Below the pieces are notes generated by a model. It was not told where the DNA came from, ran no database searches, and worked only from the letters and a program-made list of their open reading frames with translations. 64,000 nt of DNA from Phycisphaerales bacterium (GTDB lineage Bacteria; Planctomycetota; Phycisphaerae; UBA1845; Fen-1342). This document shows positions 25,235-34,281 of the stretch, piece by piece; the stretch's first letter is position 1; each line of letters begins with the position of its first letter. The translations under genes were made by a program, and so were the position numbers. Where the stretch lies: the NCBI GenBank assembly GCA_016716475.1, contig JADJWG010000002.1, positions 868,001 through 932,000 on the forward strand. The letters run 5' to 3'.

Positions 25235-26512
25235 CTACAGCTCGTACAACTGCTGGAAGAGCGCCGCGTCGGCGAGGTCGACAGCCCCGTCCCAGCTCAG
25301 GTCGCTGGCGAGAGACCGGGCCGGATCGCACGCGCCCGGTGCATCGGGGCCGCCGAGGCAATCGAAGAAGAAGAGCGCATCAGCACCTTCCACTTTGCCG
25401 TTAGCGTCCAGGTCGGCCGGCAGGGGGTAGATCGCGATCTGTCGGATGTCTGTGACCAAGCCAAGCGTGTTCGCGAAGAAGGTGGTGCGCTCGCCAGGCC
25501 CCGTGAAGTTGCCGTCGCCATCCAGGTCGGTCAGGCGGATGACGACTTTGCCGCTGTTGTCCGTCATGAGCACGGAACCGTCGTAGAGACTCACAATGTC
25601 GATGGCTGTGAAGTTGGCTTCCGCAGTTGCGAAGACGAGCGCGGCTTCGCCGACATCCTGCGCATTGCCATTCCCGTTCAGGTCCTGAACTCGCAGCAGT
25701 TGATCGACACCGCCCGTTGCCACCTGCAACGTGTACATGGCGTTCGGACGCACACGGTCGGGCTCCAGCGCGAAGCCCGCGAGCAGGGGGACACCGGACG
25801 CGTTAGTTCCGTCGAAGAAGAGGGTGAATTCACCGGGGCCATCTGCGCGGCCGTCGCTGTTGAGATCCTCAAAGCGATAGATGCCCCGAGTGTTGGTCGC
25901 GGAATCGCGCAGGAAACCGACCCCGTTCGCGTCGAAGAACAACTCCTGCGGGCTGAAGGGGCCGTTTCCGGGACCAAAGGCGAACTCGCCCACGTACTCC
26001 GTGATCTCGCCGGGGCTCTGTACCCGCCAATCACCATCCAAGTCCTCAAGCCGGTAGATCATGTCGGGGCCAAAGGCATTACCCGCGTTAGTCACGTAGG
26101 GTACACCGCGGGGATCGAACTCGACGCCGGTCGGGAACGCAAAGCTTGCCCCGGAACCATTGCTCGCATCGGCAGCAACGATGCTCTCACCGATGCCCTG
26201 CGCGTTGCCGTCGAAGTCGTGGTCGCGCAGAAAATACACGGCACGGTTCAACTGATCGCCGAACACCACCCAGCCGCCAGGTCCCACCGCCAGGGAGGTG
26301 GGATTCTGAGGTCCGAGTGTCCCATTAGAATTGGCCCCGCTGAAGAAGGTCCGGACCTCCTCGGGCTCGTCGATGACGCCGTTGCCATTGACGTCGTAGA
26401 GCACATGCAGGGCGTCCTGGTTACGGTCTGCGATGATGAATCGTGATTGCGCCGATGCGGGTGCGATGGCGGCGAGGAGCACGACTCCAAGCGAAATGCG
26501 TACAGCTAACAC
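25235..26512 (-). CDS. Secreted EF-hand/beta-propeller protein with dockerin-like C-terminus
   Basis: A 425-residue exported protein. The GTG start at 26512 is chosen because AGGAGG lies just upstream and the signal peptide (LAVRISLGVVLLAAIAPASA) begins there; earlier in-frame ATGs lack this. The body contains many Ca-binding-like loops (DVNGNGVIDEPEE, DLDGDWRVQSPGE, DLNSDGRADGPGE, DLNGNGNAQDVGE, DLDGDGNFTGPGE) spaced among propeller-like strands (TSLAVGPGGWVVFGD). The end carries two dockerin-like motifs (DLDANGKVEGADALFFFD and DLSWDGAVDLADAALFQQ). Function unknown; extracellular or surface location is inferred from the signal peptide. Confidence 0.75.
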   Translation of the reverse strand: MLAVRISLGVVLLAAIAPASAQSRFIIADRNQDALHVLYDVNGNGVIDEPEEVRTFFSGANSNGTLGPQNPTSLAVGPGGWVVFGDQLNRAVYFLRDHDFDGNAQGIGESIVAADASNGSGASFAFPTGVEFDPRGVPYVTNAGNAFGPDMIYRLEDLDGDWRVQSPGEITEYVGEFAFGPGNGPFSPQELFFDANGVGFLRDSATNTRGIYRFEDLNSDGRADGPGEFTLFFDGTNASGVPLLAGFALEPDRVRPNAMYTLQVATGGVDQLLRVQDLNGNGNAQDVGEAALVFATAEANFTAIDIVSLYDGSVLMTDNSGKVVIRLTDLDGDGNFTGPGERTTFFANTLGLVTDIRQIAIYPLPADLDANGKVEGADALFFFDCLGGPDAPGACDPARSLASDLSWDGAVDLADAALFQQLYEL

Positions 26513-26674
26513 GGCTCTCTCCTCCTGAACTATCCTGGAATGTGACGGTTCCTTGCGCTGCGCAGGTCGTCGACACACTGTCGTCGATGGGAGCAGCTTC
26601 TCACCCGGGCCCGAACACGCTGAATGGCCGCCCGCCACTTGCCCGCGCGATGCCGTCCGAATCAGCGGGAATGA

Positions 26675-26703
26675 AACGTATCAGTCGATCAGGTCTTTGT
26701 CAA
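26675..26703 (-). promoter_or_regulatory. Putative promoter for the EF-hand secreted protein
   Basis: On the minus strand a perfect TTGACA (26703-26698), a 17-base spacer and TACGTT (26680-26675). The -10 is weak (three of six). Predicted start near 26668, 156 bases before the GTG. Confidence 0.4.
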
Positions 26704-26732
26704 TAACGGGGGCGAGATTTATTATTGCTTCT

Positions 26733-26748
26733 TTAGTATTATTACTAA
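26733..26748. repeat. AT-rich perfect hairpin
   Basis: TTAGTA (26733-26738), loop TTAT and TACTAA (26743-26748). It lies in an AT-rich island (about 26695-26760) in otherwise GC-rich DNA, just behind the DUF5009 stop and before the promoter of the next gene. Confidence 0.5.
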
Positions 26749-26760
26749 TACATTTCTCCG

Positions 26761-28212
26761 TCAAGTCCGCCAGATCAGGCGCAAGCGGGTAAACATTGCC
26801 ACAAGAGCCGCAAGGAAGAGGGTCTTCAGGATCCCGCGCAACGCCCCCAGCCACGGTGTCCGCGTCCAGCTCACGAGCCACCCTTCCAGGCCGCTGAGGT
26901 GCAACAACGGGGGGGCGAGGTTGCGGATTCCGAGGTAGGCGAGCATCGGGTTCTGTCCATTGGCAATGAGCAGAACGCACGGTCGGCGCAGTCCGCCGTG
27001 GTCGATCAGCACGAAGAAGAAGGCCAGCGCGTAGGTGGCCAACCCCGCGGTGACGTAAAAGTAGCTGATCGTGGCGCGGTCCTTACGTATCCCACCTTCG
27101 TACGGTTCAAAGATGAGACCGACTACCAGCCAGAGGGTCGCCCAGCCGCAGAGACTTCTCAGGAGCCGGCTGGTGCTATCTGTCGGCCGGGCAAACAGGG
27201 TGATGGCACCTGCACAAAGGGCCAGTGTGAGTACAACGGTCAGTGTGACTTGTCGACTTTGCAGACCGCCTAGCAGTACGCCGTGCAGTGCCAGGATCAG
27301 GAGCGCAAGCACACCAGGTCGGCCCAATAAAGCGCGGGGTGTTGGTGTCTGGGGTCTAGCCGGCGGCTGTGCCGGACGTAGCCACTCACGGAGCACATCA
27401 CCGGCGAGCGTTCCGGGGATCACGACCGCCAGGTATTGCAGAAAGTAGAACTGGTACTGGCTCGGCAGGGGGGACCAGTTCCACACGGCCCGCGACCAGC
27501 CGTCAGAACCGGCGGCGAGCCGAAATCCGAGCAACGCGACCAGTAGCCCCACCCGCAGTCCGACATGATTTCTGGTAATCGCCCACAGCAAACCGCCCGC
27601 GACTGCCACGTTACTCAGCACCGCCAGGATGGGATCGGTCCGCTTCAGATCAAAGGTCGTACCGTCCGGTGGGTGCGGCAGCATTGCCAGCAGCGTGATG
27701 GCGGCCGCCCAGCCGGCAGCGCGGCAGCCGCCGCGAAGGTGCAGCGACCAGCGTGCTGGCAGCTCCACAAGGATTGCGAATGGAATTGCGAAAGCAAGCA
27801 GGACAACGAGCCACGTCTGTGTGGTCGGGGGGTTGCTCAGTTTCCACGGCTGGACATGCTCGGCGTACAAGGCGAAGAGGGCAATCAGAGCACCCCGCGA
27901 CAGGAGGTACGCGGGCAGGCGCCACCAACCGCCGGGGACTTCGAGGCGGCGACTGAGCGCGAGGGGCATCGCAGCCCCCATCGTGAACAGGAAAAACGGG
28001 AAGACGAGGTCCACCCAAGTCAGCCCGGCAAGCGTGCCATCAAAGAGGTGTGCCGGCGGGGGCGTCTGGGCGTGGTACATCCACGTCGGGAGGGTGCCGC
28101 CGTCAGGCAGCGTTCCGAACGGCAGCATGCCCGAGAGCGCCATGCCAAGGATGGCAAGGCCGCGCAGGGCGTCGAGGGCATCGGCTCGGCGGACGGGCGT
28201 CGGGGCGGACAT
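26761..28212 (-). CDS. DUF5009/HGSNAT-like membrane acyltransferase
   Basis: A 483-residue multi-helix membrane protein. The N-terminus RADALDALRGLAILGMALSG followed by WMYHAQTPP and DLVFPFFLFTMGAAMPLALS matches DUF5009 and the related heparan-alpha-glucosaminide N-acetyltransferase-like family, which transfers acetyl groups to sugars across a membrane. About 11 hydrophobic segments are visible. Late motifs GLATYALAFFFVLIDHGG and NGQNPMLAYLG are typical of the family. The start at 28212 is set by this conserved N-terminus; the frame stays open for another 242 codons upstream without family similarity. It is divergent from the symporter, with 177 bases between. Substrate unknown. Confidence 0.8.
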   Translation of the reverse strand: MSAPTPVRRADALDALRGLAILGMALSGMLPFGTLPDGGTLPTWMYHAQTPPPAHLFDGTLAGLTWVDLVFPFFLFTMGAAMPLALSRRLEVPGGWWRLPAYLLSRGALIALFALYAEHVQPWKLSNPPTTQTWLVVLLAFAIPFAILVELPARWSLHLRGGCRAAGWAAAITLLAMLPHPPDGTTFDLKRTDPILAVLSNVAVAGGLLWAITRNHVGLRVGLLVALLGFRLAAGSDGWSRAVWNWSPLPSQYQFYFLQYLAVVIPGTLAGDVLREWLRPAQPPARPQTPTPRALLGRPGVLALLILALHGVLLGGLQSRQVTLTVVLTLALCAGAITLFARPTDSTSRLLRSLCGWATLWLVVGLIFEPYEGGIRKDRATISYFYVTAGLATYALAFFFVLIDHGGLRRPCVLLIANGQNPMLAYLGIRNLAPPLLHLSGLEGWLVSWTRTPWLGALRGILKTLFLAALVAMFTRLRLIWRT

Positions 28213-28389
28213 GGTGGGCGGTATCCTACGCGACCACTGAAGCTCGCGGAAAGGAAGTGGGCCACCGGGTGTTGTCGTGCCCGCGTTGCTTGACACCGGC
28301 ATCTGCCGCGGGATGATCCCCGGACCGCGCTCGCCGCACGGCGCACATCCTGGGCCGGGCAGAGGCCCGGCGACCGCGAGGTCACGGGC

Positions 28390-30150
28390 ATGCACTGGAT
28401 CGATCTCAGCATCCTTGCTGCGTACTTCGTCGGAGTGTTTGCACTGGCCATCGGTCTCTCGCGACGGGCCGGGCGCAACATCGACAGCTACTTCCTGGGC
28501 GACCGGAAGATGCGCTGGTGGCTGTTGGGTGCCTCGGGAATGGCTTCGAACATCGATGTGGCCGGTACGCTGCTGATCGTCTCCCTGATTTACACCTTCG
28601 GGCTCCAGGGGTTTCTCATCGAGCTGCGCGGTGGAATCGTGCTGACGATGGCGTTCTTTCTCGCTTTCATGGGCAAGTGGACGCGTCGCTCCGGCTGCAT
28701 GACCGTCGCGGATTGGATGACCTTCCGGTTTGGGCCGGGGACCCAGGGTGCCGTCGCACGGCTGGTTGCAGCCGGGTTCAACCTGGTCTTCTTCGTGTGG
28801 GCGCTGGCGTACTTCCTGAAAGGTACGAGCGAGTTTCTCTCGGTCTACCTGCCCGTGGAGTGGGGGGGCAGTCCCGAAGGCGCCGCGATACTGCTGATGC
28901 TCTCGGTCATGGTGTACACGTCTCTTGCGGGCCTGCACGGCGTCGTGTGGACCGATGTGGTGCAGGGCGTGCTGATTTTGCTGCTTGCGCTGGTGGTGAC
29001 CTGGAAGGCGGCCGTAGCAGTCGATCCTGGCACCCTCGGCGACGTGATCGATGCCGACTGGCTGCGACTCCTGCCGCCCGCGCGGATCGAACCGCCAGCG
29101 GGGTACGAAAGCTTCTCCCTGCTCGCGCTGAGCATCGGCTTCTACTTCTTCAAGACCGTGATTGACGGGTTCTCGGGCGCGGGCGGCTACATGGCACAGC
29201 GCTTCTTCGCCGCCCGTGACGAACGCGAGGCCGGGCTCATCTCACTCATCTGGATCGTGCTGATGAGTGTGCGCTGGCCCCTGATCATGGGCCTCGTGCT
29301 GCTGGGACTCACCATACCCGATCGAATCTCCAGCCCGGAGGCGGTCCTGCCGATCGTGATCCAGGAGATGATGCCCGTCGGCTTGCGCGGTCTGTTGCTT
29401 GTGGCACTACTGGGGGCTGCGATGTCGACGTACAGCTCGTTCATGAATGCCGGTTCGGCCTTCTTTGTGCGTGACATCTACCAGGCGCATCTGCGCCCGC
29501 AGGCCGGCCAGCGTGAACTCGTGGTGGCGGGATACGTGGCAACCATCGCGTTGGTGCTGTGCGGAGTCTGGTTGGCACTCGGCGCGGATCGCGTCAATGA
29601 TCTTTGGAGCGTTCTCACCATGGGTGTCGGGGCAGGCCTGATCGTGCCCAACTGCATGCGCTGGTACTGGTACCGGATGAACGGCTACGGCTACGCGGCC
29701 GGGGCGGGCACCGCGATGATTGTGGCGCTCGCGATCGAGGGGCGAAACCGGGTACTGGGGGCCGCTGGGCTCACGAAGTTCTCGGAGTGGCAGACCTTCG
29801 GACTGCTGTGCGCTGCCGCGGTGCTGGCGATCATCGTTGTGTCCTTGCTCACCCGCCCGGTGGACCGTGTCGTGCTTGCGAACTTTTTCCGCACAACGCG
29901 CCCGTTCGGCTGGTGGAATCCGCAGCGCGCTGACCTGCCGCGGGACGAGGTCGCAGGGATCCAGCGCGAGAACCGGCGGGATCTCCTGGCGTTACTGCTG
30001 GCCGTGCCCTGGCAACTCGTGCTTTTCCTGCTGCCCATGGTGGCGTTGTTACGGCAGTGGCCACTCACAGCGGGTTTGGCGGCGGCACTGCTGCTCCTGA
30101 GCATCGGCCTGTACATCGTGTGGTACCGGCCATTACGGGCGTTGGCTTGA
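28390..30150 (+). CDS. Sodium:solute symporter (SSS family)
   Basis: Couples Na+ entry to uptake of a small solute across the inner membrane. The 586 residues give about 13-14 hydrophobic segments. Family features: N-terminal DLSILAAYFVGVFALAIGLS, SYFLGDRKMRWWLLGASGMASNI (the SSS helix 1 region), GGYMAQRFFAARDEREA, and LLGAAMSTYSSFMNAGSAFF. Similarity is to the sugar-type members (SGLT-like) as judged by the GDRKMRWW region, but the solute cannot be named. The neighbouring carbohydrate genes make a sugar plausible. ispE follows 20 bases later on the same strand. Confidence 0.88.
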   Translation: MHWIDLSILAAYFVGVFALAIGLSRRAGRNIDSYFLGDRKMRWWLLGASGMASNIDVAGTLLIVSLIYTFGLQGFLIELRGGIVLTMAFFLAFMGKWTRRSGCMTVADWMTFRFGPGTQGAVARLVAAGFNLVFFVWALAYFLKGTSEFLSVYLPVEWGGSPEGAAILLMLSVMVYTSLAGLHGVVWTDVVQGVLILLLALVVTWKAAVAVDPGTLGDVIDADWLRLLPPARIEPPAGYESFSLLALSIGFYFFKTVIDGFSGAGGYMAQRFFAARDEREAGLISLIWIVLMSVRWPLIMGLVLLGLTIPDRISSPEAVLPIVIQEMMPVGLRGLLLVALLGAAMSTYSSFMNAGSAFFVRDIYQAHLRPQAGQRELVVAGYVATIALVLCGVWLALGADRVNDLWSVLTMGVGAGLIVPNCMRWYWYRMNGYGYAAGAGTAMIVALAIEGRNRVLGAAGLTKFSEWQTFGLLCAAAVLAIIVVSLLTRPVDRVVLANFFRTTRPFGWWNPQRADLPRDEVAGIQRENRRDLLALLLAVPWQLVLFLLPMVALLRQWPLTAGLAAALLLLSIGLYIVWYRPLRALA

Positions 30151-30170
30151 CGTCTGCACAGTCGCCCCCG

Positions 30171-31064
30171 ATGCTGCGCCCCATGTCGACGACGCCGACC
30201 TACCGCCGCAGCGCGCCTGCCAAGCTCAATCTCACGCTGCGAATCCTGGGTACGCGCCCGGACGGCTTCCACGAGCTGGAGTCGCTCGTCACCCGGATCG
30301 ACCTGTGCGACACCCTCGAAGTCGTTCCGCAGGAAGACGGCCGTTACCAGTTTGAATGCGACGATCCGACCCTGCCGGCCGACGGTACAAACCTCGTATT
30401 GCGGGCGGCAAGAGCCCTCGCGCGCCACGGCGCGACGAATCATGGAGCGGACTTTCGGCTGTACAAACGCATCCCGGCCGGTGCTGGACTGGGCGGCGGG
30501 AGCTCAGATGCAGCCGCGACGCTGCTGCTGCTCAACGAGGCCTGGGGCCTGGAGTGTCTCCAGGCGGACCTGATCGAACTTGGTGCGAAGCTGGGGTCCG
30601 ATGTTCCGCTCTTTTTTCACGGGCCGCGGTGCCTGGTGCGTGGACGTGGTGAGATCATTGACGAAGTGGCGGTGCCGTTGTGCGGCTGGGTAACGCTGCT
30701 GTTGCCGCCCTTGTGCTGTGCAACCCCAACGGTCTACCGCGCTTGGGATTCGCTTGCGACGAGCACCGCGCACCCGGCCGCCGACAGGGTCCTCGCGGCT
30801 TTACAGACCGCCGGGGGATCTGCGGCTGCCCTGATGCCGCTGTTGTTTAACGACCTCACGCCAGCAGCTTATGCGGCCTTCCCGGAACTGGAGCAGTGGG
30901 CAGTACGCGCCGCCGACACCGCGGGCGGCCCGGTTGGCATGAGCGGCTCGGGGGCCGCACTGTTTCGTCTATACGACACCGAGCACGAAGCGCGGGAATT
31001 CGCGGAGCGCGCGGCAGCCAACCTGGGTGTGCGCACGGAGACCGCGGCCCTGGCCATGATCTGA
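30171..31064 (+). CDS. ispE: 4-diphosphocytidyl-2-C-methyl-D-erythritol kinase
   Basis: A GHMP kinase that phosphorylates CDP-methylerythritol in the non-mevalonate isoprenoid pathway. The 297 residues begin with the substrate motif APAKLNLTLRILGTRPDGFHELES, contain the ATP loop RIPAGAGLGGGSSDAAATLLLLN (about 95) and end with GMSGSGAALFRLY. It feeds the same pathway as the polyprenyl synthase at 13570. Starts at 30171 or 30183 (MSTTPTYRR) are both possible; neither has a clear ribosome site, and it follows the symporter by 20 bases, so translation may be coupled. A weak hairpin with five T (31065-31086) follows the stop. Confidence 0.93.
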   Translation: MLRPMSTTPTYRRSAPAKLNLTLRILGTRPDGFHELESLVTRIDLCDTLEVVPQEDGRYQFECDDPTLPADGTNLVLRAARALARHGATNHGADFRLYKRIPAGAGLGGGSSDAAATLLLLNEAWGLECLQADLIELGAKLGSDVPLFFHGPRCLVRGRGEIIDEVAVPLCGWVTLLLPPLCCATPTVYRAWDSLATSTAHPAADRVLAALQTAGGSAAALMPLLFNDLTPAAYAAFPELEQWAVRAADTAGGPVGMSGSGAALFRLYDTEHEAREFAERAAANLGVRTETAALAMI

Positions 31065-31085
31065 GCGCTGGATAGCGTGACTTTT

Positions 31086-31109
31086 TATACCGGGATGAAC
31101 CGGTATAAT
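31086..31109 (+). promoter_or_regulatory. Palindromic operator overlapping a TATAAT -10 box
   Basis: TATACCGG (31086-31093), loop GATGAA and CCGGTATA (31100-31107) form a perfect 8-6-8 inverted repeat. The right arm overlaps a perfect TATAAT (31104-31109). The -35 region (about 31081) is only a T run. This is the expected layout for a repressor site over a promoter driving the glycosidase-like gene at 31232, with a leader of about 115 bases. Confidence 0.5.
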
Positions 31110-31231
31110 GCCCGGCCCAAGAGACTTGCGTCGCCCGCAGCACCCGGTCGCACGGCTGCCCAAGCGCCGGACATCGTCGTCCGGCCCGGCCCACCACCGG
31201 CGTCTCCGGGGGATCCCCAACGAGGTTCCGC

Positions 31232-32824
31232 ATGAGCACCCGCTTGCAGATCGGCGCCTACGCCCTCGATCTATCCGTGTACACCTGTGAGGGCACATTC
31301 TACCAGCCACACTGCTGGGAGGCCGAGGGTGACTGGCACGTCTGTCGGACGCTGGTGAATGGTGAAGACGGTGAAGCGCGGGAGGCGTCGCACGGCGAAT
31401 TGCGGGTGCGGGTACTGGCGGACGAAGGGGAACGCATCCGGATTCGCCTGGCTGCGCGGCATGAACATGCCATCAAGGGCATCAAAATCGCGCTCGATCT
31501 ACCCTATCTGCCGATGCTCGCGCCGGAGGAGATCACGCTCGACGACGCCACCTGGCGCGAGTGGCACTTTCCTCGTGATTGGCGCACGGGTTTCGCCGTG
31601 TGGCAGGCACAGCAGCGGTTCTTCACGGTAGTAACCCACGAGAATCCGTGGCGGTTCAAGCGACTCCGCGCCCTGCGCACCGGTGGTCGCATGCGCCTGG
31701 AAATACTCCAGGATGCCTCTTTGCGCGAGCGTACGCACCGGTTCGAGTCGAGCGAATGGGAGATCGGCTACCGGTCCGAAATCGACACCCTGCTCGACGA
31801 CTACGCGCGCTTCGTCGGCCAGGCCTTCGGCGCAACCGCCTTCGACCGCCGGACGGACATGCCGGATTGGACCCGCGGGCTCGGACTGGTCGTGAATCTG
31901 CACAACACAGATTGGAACGGTCGCGTACACCTTGACTTCGCCGGCATGACGCGGGCCGTTGAAGCGCTCGCTCAGCAGTTCCCCGCCGAGCGCACGCTGC
32001 TGTATCCAATCGGATGGGACGGGCGGTACATGCGCGACTATCCGACGTACGAGCCCTCCCCCGGTTTGGGCGGCGCGGAGGGCTTCAAGGCCTTCTGCGC
32101 GCGAGCCCGTCAACTCGGCTTCCACATTATGCCGCATCTCAACGCCATGGCCGTGAACATGTGTCATCCGCAGTACCTGCGGCACTTGAAGGATTACGTA
32201 ATCCGGGATTGGAACGGACTCTACCGGCACAGCTATCACATCGACTGGGATCACGACGGCCTGGGGGATGCGGCCCACGCCTACATCGCGCTCGAGCCGC
32301 CGGCGCTGCGGGAGATCTTGTGTGAGGCGACCGATCGCCTCGTGCGCACCTACGGGCTCGACGGCATCTTTCTCGACGAGACCTGCAACGTCTTCTATAA
32401 CGACCCGGCGTGGGACCAGGTCCAGGGCGTCCGCCGGCTGATCTACGACCTGCACGAATGCCAACCCGACATTCTGATCGCCGGCGAGGAGTGGAACGAG
32501 ATGCTGCTCGGTCTCACGCCCGTGGTACAGATTTGGGAGGAGACACAGGACGGGCGCGCCGGATTCGGCCGCGTCAAGTCGCCGCTGGTGCGTAAATGGG
32601 CGGGACGCTTCGTGCGGGCTTGTGGCTATCTCGCCCTGGCATCGCCCGACGGCGAGACCGGTGTGCATGAGTGGCCGGATAAGCCCTGGATCGACGAGCA
32701 GGAGAACGAGGCCTTCTACCTGCCGACGCTGTCATTGACACGGCACAGTATCGAGCGCGGTCAGGTCGGCATCGCGGCAACCGTGAAAAGGGCGCGGGAC
32801 TATGTCGCCCGCTTCGTGCGGTGA
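31232..32824 (+). CDS. TIM-barrel glycosidase-like protein (DUF6259-like)
   Basis: A 530-residue cytoplasmic protein. The N-terminal 200 residues are beta-rich. From about 205 a barrel similar to GH36/GH31-like enzymes follows: DMPDWTRGLGLVVNLH, HIMPHLNAMAVN, and RTYGLDGIFLDETCNVF, whose Asp in FLDET is at the usual nucleophile position, then PDILIAGEEWNEM with a candidate acid/base Glu. It resembles DUF6259 proteins, for which substrates are not established. It is preceded by a strong palindromic operator (31086-31109), suggesting inducible expression. No ligand-binding or regulator gene is adjacent. Confidence 0.6.
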   Translation: MSTRLQIGAYALDLSVYTCEGTFYQPHCWEAEGDWHVCRTLVNGEDGEAREASHGELRVRVLADEGERIRIRLAARHEHAIKGIKIALDLPYLPMLAPEEITLDDATWREWHFPRDWRTGFAVWQAQQRFFTVVTHENPWRFKRLRALRTGGRMRLEILQDASLRERTHRFESSEWEIGYRSEIDTLLDDYARFVGQAFGATAFDRRTDMPDWTRGLGLVVNLHNTDWNGRVHLDFAGMTRAVEALAQQFPAERTLLYPIGWDGRYMRDYPTYEPSPGLGGAEGFKAFCARARQLGFHIMPHLNAMAVNMCHPQYLRHLKDYVIRDWNGLYRHSYHIDWDHDGLGDAAHAYIALEPPALREILCEATDRLVRTYGLDGIFLDETCNVFYNDPAWDQVQGVRRLIYDLHECQPDILIAGEEWNEMLLGLTPVVQIWEETQDGRAGFGRVKSPLVRKWAGRFVRACGYLALASPDGETGVHEWPDKPWIDEQENEAFYLPTLSLTRHSIERGQVGIAATVKRARDYVARFVR

Positions 32825-32954
32825 TGTCCGGTGCCCACGGTGGTCCGCAGCCGAAGATCATGGCGCGTCCGCTCCTGTGACGGACGCAGGGATCCAAAGA
32901 CGGACTTGGCCTGCGACGTCGGACGCGGGGGGCCGCTGTTGCTGCTGTGGTCGG

Positions 32955-34112
32955 CTAAGCGCGCTCGACGAGCCGGTCGATGAGAAAATCGCTCTGCTCG
33001 AGGGCGCGTGTGCGGAAGTCGCCGAAGAACGCACCCACTTCGGCGAACATGCGACCGAAGGCGTCGCGATCACCACGGGCCGCGATGTCACGCAACTCCT
33101 CAGCCGCCTGCGCAAACGCATTCGCGACCGTGGTGGTCCCGGGGTTTGCCATCTGGATCGAGGCGTAAAGGTCGGGCGACTGGGCGAAGTGTCGTCCGGT
33201 GAGCAACAACTGCATCAGGTAAATCGGCGAGGTGTATGCCAGCGTGTGTGCCAACGGCACACCGAGCGCGGCCAGTGTACGGCCCATGACCTCCGTCGCG
33301 AAATGGACGAACACCTGCACAATGCTCATCGTTTCATCGTGCGCGATTGGCGTGGTTTCCACGATCGCAAGCCCGCGGGCCCGCAGCATCTGCCGCACCC
33401 ATTCGAGCCAGGCCTCGCCCCGGCCGGGCGTCACGACGACGCGCTGACCTTGCAGCGAATGCACCGACGGGCCGAAGAGCGGGTGTGTACCGACCACGCT
33501 GGCCGTGGAGTACTGCAACATGGCCGCGACCGGCGCGGCCTTGATCGAGGTCACATCCATGAGCAGCGCATCGTCCCGGACGCGCGGCCCGAGTTCGGCG
33601 ATGACCTGCTCGGTGACGTTGATCGGCACGCTGATGACCACCACGTCGGCGCAGGCGGCCGCCTCGGCCGGTGTGAGGCGCGTGTCCAGGTCCGCCGCCA
33701 GCACGGCATGGCCAAGGTCCCCGAAGAGTTGCAGCAGGCACCGCCCCATGCCACCCGACGCGCCGATGACCGCCACGGTACGCGGTTCAATTGTGGGGGG
33801 GACTTCGGCCTTCAGGGCGGCCTGGCGGTCCCGGCTGGCCCACATGATCAGCCGCCACAGCGACTCCACGAGTTCGGCATTCAGGCCGAGGGCCTGCCCG
33901 CGCGAACGGCGATCGGTGATAATCTCGTGCTCGCGCTCGGCGTCGCGGATCGGTAGACGGTGCTCGCGTTTATGCTCGGCGATGTCGGCAATCAGCCCGT
34001 TGCGGCGGGCCAGCAGTTGCAGAATTTCGCGATCAATCGCGTCAACCATCGCCCGTAGCACGGGTAACGGGCGAATGGCAGGATTCCCGGATGTCGGTGG
34101 CGTGGTACTCAT
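32955..34112 (-). CDS. tyrA: Chorismate mutase-prephenate dehydrogenase (T-protein)
   Basis: A bifunctional tyrosine-pathway enzyme. Residues about 15-95 form an AroQ chorismate mutase (AMVDAIDREILQLLARRNGLI, AEHKREHRLPIRDAEREHEI). Residues about 105-385 form the NAD-dependent prephenate dehydrogenase, with the nucleotide loop VIGASGGMGRCLLQL and DVTSIKAAPVAAM, VGTHPLFGPSV and AHDETMSIVQVFVHF. The layout is that of E. coli TyrA; 385 residues is close to the family length. The Rossmann motif reads GASGGMG rather than strict GxGxxG, as in other T-proteins. It is divergent from aroC, whose product is its substrate, with 169 bases between, suggesting joint control. Confidence 0.88.
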   Translation of the reverse strand: MSTTPPTSGNPAIRPLPVLRAMVDAIDREILQLLARRNGLIADIAEHKREHRLPIRDAEREHEIITDRRSRGQALGLNAELVESLWRLIMWASRDRQAALKAEVPPTIEPRTVAVIGASGGMGRCLLQLFGDLGHAVLAADLDTRLTPAEAAACADVVVISVPINVTEQVIAELGPRVRDDALLMDVTSIKAAPVAAMLQYSTASVVGTHPLFGPSVHSLQGQRVVVTPGRGEAWLEWVRQMLRARGLAIVETTPIAHDETMSIVQVFVHFATEVMGRTLAALGVPLAHTLAYTSPIYLMQLLLTGRHFAQSPDLYASIQMANPGTTTVANAFAQAAEELRDIAARGDRDAFGRMFAEVGAFFGDFRTRALEQSDFLIDRLVERA

Positions 34113-34281
34113 ATGATCACGTCATCGGTCCAGTAGCGCGCCGCGGCGCTGCCGGGTTGGCCGTGCGGCCCCCGGGAACATTGTGCGAGCCCCCGGCGGG
34201 ACCCGCAAGCAGCGCTGGGTTTGGGTCGATGAGGATGCGCAGCCGAGGCCGCTGGCCGTACGGCTGTTGCTGGGAGCACGT

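Noticed and set aside
26761..28938. A 725-residue reading of the DUF5009 protein
   Set aside because: The first 242 residues overlap the symporter gene and lack membrane helices; the family begins at 28212.
31065..31107. The 31086 palindrome as a terminator of ispE
   Set aside because: T residues precede the palindrome rather than follow it; a weaker hairpin at 31065-31086 fits better for ispE termination.
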